Assembly (NCBI RefSeq): GCF_002257565.1
Contig: NZ_CP022736.1
Location: forward strand, 2,046,001 to 2,110,000
DNA: 64,000 bases
Direction: 5' to 3'
DNA from: Herbaspirillum sp. meg3
Lineage (GTDB): Bacteria > Pseudomonadota > Gammaproteobacteria > Burkholderiales > Burkholderiaceae_D
The position numbers and the translations under genes were made by a program. Below the pieces are notes generated by a model. It saw only the letters and a program-made list of their open reading frames with translations. It made no database searches and was not told where the DNA came from. Positions within the stretch are counted from its first letter, which is position 1, and every line of letters begins with the position of its first letter. Of the stretch, positions 62,042-64,000 are shown one piece after another.

Positions 62042-62947
62042 ATGAGCTCTCCTTCTCTTCAGGCAGCGGCGTCCGAGACGCCCACGCAGATTTTTCTGCG
62101 GCGTTTTCTGCAAAATCGCATTGCCACCGCCGCCGCACTGGTATTGTTGTTACTCACCATCGTGGCGCTGGCGGCACCGGTGCTGTCGCCGCAGAATCCT
62201 TATGATCTCGCCAGGGTCTCCTTCATGGAGGCCGAGCAGGCACCCGGCGGTGTATCAGCCGATCACCAGTTGCACTTCTGGTTGGGTACCGACGGCGCCG
62301 GTCGCGATGTGTTGAGCGCCATCATGTACGGCCTGCGTATCAGTCTCGGTATTGGTATTACGAGTGCGCTGACGGCATTGTTTTTTGGCACCTGTGTCGG
62401 TTTGCTGGCGGCCTATCTGGGCGGCAAGGTGGATGCGGTATTGATGCGTATCGTCGACGTTCAACTGAGCTTTCCCTCTGTGCTGGTGGCGCTGATCCTG
62501 TTGGCGGCGCTGGGGCAGGGCGTCGACAAAACGCTGATGGCACTGGTGCTGGTGCAATGGGCAGTGTTCGCACGCAACGTGCGGGGCGCCGCTATGGTGG
62601 AGCGCGGCAAGGACTACGTCGAAGCGGCGCTGGGCCAAGGCTTGCCGGCCTGGCGTGTGATGTTTAAACACGTGCTGCCCAATTGCATGGCGCCGCTGAT
62701 TGTGACCACCACCAACCAGATGGCGGCGGCGATCACACTTGAGGCGACCATGAGTTTCCTCGGCATCGGCTTGCCGCAGACCCGGCCCTCGCTGGGCTTG
62801 CTGATTTCCAATGGTTTCGACTACATGCTGTCGAATCAATACTGGATCAGTGTTTTTCCGGGTGTGGCGCTGGTGGTGCTGGTGGTTGCCATCAGTTTGG
62901 TCGGCGATCAATTGCGCGTCGTTCTCAACCCCAAGCTCGACGCATAG
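62042..62947 (+). CDS. Peptide-type ABC transporter permease (DppC-like)
   Basis: A 301-residue permease with six helices: RRFLQNRIATAAALVLLLLTIVALAAPVLSPQNPYD, HFWLGTDGAGRDVLSAIMYGLRISLGIG and the coupling segment DYVEAALGQGLPAWRVMFKHVLPNCMAPLIV. The start at 62042 is the first ATG after the DppB stop. The frame further left is a shadow. Confidence 0.93.
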   Translation: MSSPSLQAAASETPTQIFLRRFLQNRIATAAALVLLLLTIVALAAPVLSPQNPYDLARVSFMEAEQAPGGVSADHQLHFWLGTDGAGRDVLSAIMYGLRISLGIGITSALTALFFGTCVGLLAAYLGGKVDAVLMRIVDVQLSFPSVLVALILLAALGQGVDKTLMALVLVQWAVFARNVRGAAMVERGKDYVEAALGQGLPAWRVMFKHVLPNCMAPLIVTTTNQMAAAITLEATMSFLGIGLPQTRPSLGLLISNGFDYMLSNQYWISVFPGVALVVLVVAISLVGDQLRVVLNPKLDA

Positions 62948-62958
62948 AAGGACATTTC

Positions 62959-63921
62959 ATGGCACTGCTGGAAGTTAACAATCTGGTCACCGAGTTTCAT
63001 GGCCGCGCCGGCGTGGCGCGCGCGCTGGACCATGTCTCCTTCACGCTGGAAGCGGGCAAGGTGCTGGGCATCGTGGGTGAATCCGGTTCGGGGAAATCGG
63101 TGACGGCGTTTTCGCTGATGAATCTGTTGGATGCGCCGGGACGTATCGCCGGTGGCGAAATTCGCTTCAAAGGCGAAGATCTGCAACGCGCCACGGCGCG
63201 GCGCTGGAGCAAGTTGCGCGGCGACCGTATCGCGATGGTATTTCAGGATCCGATGATGTCGCTTAATCCGGTGATGAAGATTGGCGATCAATTGCGCGAG
63301 ACGGTGTCCATCCATCAGCGGCTACGAGGGAAGATGCTGGACGACAAAGTGTGTGAAGCCTTGCGCCGGGTCGGCATCCCGGCACCGGAAGAACGCATGC
63401 GTGCTTATCCGCACGAACTCTCGGGCGGCATGCGTCAGCGCGTCGCCATTGCCAACGCCATGATCAACGATCCGGACCTGATCATCGCCGATGAACCAAC
63501 CACGGCGCTGGACGTCACGATCCAGGCGCAGATCTTGTTCGAGATGAAAAACCTGGTGCGCGACAGCGGTACGGCGCTGATCTGGATTTCTCATGACATC
63601 AGCGTGGTCAAGGATCTGGCCGATGAAATCTGCGTCATGTACGCGGGCCGCGTCATCGAGCGTGGTCCGGTGGATGAAATTATCGCCCAGCCGCTGCATC
63701 CCTACACCAAGGGGCTGATCGATTCATTGCCGCAAGCGAGCAGCCGTGGCCAGCGGCTCTATTCGATACCGGGCTCGGCACCGCCGTTGTTGTCCTTGCC
63801 GCCAGGATGCGCGTTTGCGCCGCGCTGTTCACGTCGCAATGCTACCTGTGACACGGTTCCCCCGGTGGTGGCGGTTGGTACGCGCGAGCATCGCTGTTTT
63901 TATCCACTAGGTACACTATGA
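62959..63921 (+). CDS. Peptide-type ABC transporter ATPase (DppD-like)
   Basis: A 320-residue ATPase: Walker A GESGSGKSV, Q-loop VFQDPMMSLNPV, signature LSGGMRQRVAIANA, Walker B LIIADEPTTALD. The C-terminal oligopeptide-transporter domain carries the four-Cys-type region CAFAPRCSRRNATC, which in DppD/OppD relatives may hold an Fe-S cluster. The stop overlaps the next gene (ATGA). Confidence 0.94.
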   Translation: MALLEVNNLVTEFHGRAGVARALDHVSFTLEAGKVLGIVGESGSGKSVTAFSLMNLLDAPGRIAGGEIRFKGEDLQRATARRWSKLRGDRIAMVFQDPMMSLNPVMKIGDQLRETVSIHQRLRGKMLDDKVCEALRRVGIPAPEERMRAYPHELSGGMRQRVAIANAMINDPDLIIADEPTTALDVTIQAQILFEMKNLVRDSGTALIWISHDISVVKDLADEICVMYAGRVIERGPVDEIIAQPLHPYTKGLIDSLPQASSRGQRLYSIPGSAPPLLSLPPGCAFAPRCSRRNATCDTVPPVVAVGTREHRCFYPLGTL

Positions 63922-64000
63922 ATCCCATCCTTGAAACCAGGAACCTGAGCAAGAGTTTTGGGCTCAAGCAAAGCACCGTGCGACGCGCAGCCCGTTCGCT
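63918..64000 (+). CDS. Peptide-type ABC transporter ATPase (DppF-like), cut by the window edge
   Basis: Only the first 27 codons are present, beginning MNPILETRNLSKSFG, the usual opening of a DppF ATPase. It overlaps the DppD stop by four bases, implying coupling. The rest lies outside the window. Confidence 0.85.
   Translation, partial: MNPILETRNLSKSFGLKQSTVRRAARS

Noticed and set aside
1..64000. CRISPR arrays, insertion sequences, integrase/attachment sites, rRNA
   Set aside because: No regularly spaced repeats, transposase or integrase genes, tRNA-end duplications or rRNA segments were found. The two tRNA copies are full genes, not attachment remnants.

Overview
The window reads as chromosome of a Gram-negative betaproteobacterium, most likely Oxalobacteraceae and close to Herbaspirillum. 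This is inferred from gene content and order, not from a search. The pointers are kdsA-eno-ftsB in a row, a Burkholderiales-type phosphonate regulator next to a complete phnW/phnY/phnA set, an FtrABCD iron system, a Burkholderia-type trimeric porin, and uniformly high-GC codon use. I saw no prophage, transposase, plasmid or CRISPR signature.

Layout. 0-3.4 kb: housekeeping genes (kdsA, eno, ftsB, pnuC). 3.4-9.7 kb: signalling (diguanylate cyclase, two-component pair, chemoreceptor) with two identical tRNA-Arg(ACG) genes around a small membrane protein. 9.9-21.4 kb: phosphonate island. Its minus-strand arm is phnA-phnY-HD oxygenase-like-EamA-HisN-like. The GntR-type regulator is in the middle. 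Its plus-strand arm is the 2-aminoethylphosphonate ABC transporter plus phnW. Together they should take up 2-aminoethylphosphonate and convert it to acetate, phosphate and alanine. 21.9-25.3 kb: Fur-box-controlled ferrous iron uptake ftrABCD. 25.4-27.7 kb: a bile-acid/sodium-symporter-like carrier and a PHB-depolymerase-like esterase.

28-52 kb is dominated by sulfur acquisition. It has a cytosine-deaminase-like amidohydrolase, a TauABC-type transporter, MetNIQ, a cupin, an SBP-permease-ATPase operon ending in a membrane cytochrome c, OsmC, an MFS carrier, a third sulfonate-type ABC system with a DsrE-like protein, an SDR, O-acetylhomoserine sulfhydrylase, and finally a Family 2A encapsulin operon. 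That operon runs rhodanese, serine O-acetyltransferase, XRE regulator, encapsulin shell, cysteine desulfurase with a ~250-residue disordered N-terminus. Transporters deliver organosulfur, the acetyltransferase and sulfhydrylase feed cysteine and homocysteine synthesis, and the caged desulfurase withdraws sulfur from cysteine. Three sulfur-linked promoter regions share the 10-mer TATGGATATG.

52-64 kb: a gene-poor 1.26 kb stretch holding a nested inverted repeat plus two intrinsic terminators (candidate structured RNA), then a porin, a second chemoreceptor related to the first, an IclR regulator, and a divergent peptide-type ABC operon with a CocE-like hydrolase. The operon runs off the right edge inside its last ATPase gene.

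The most noteworthy items are the encapsulin sulfur compartment and its cargo details, the shared sulfur-promoter motif, the nested-hairpin element at 52.54-52.70 kb, and a PhnZ-like oxygenase inside a hydrolytic phosphonate operon.
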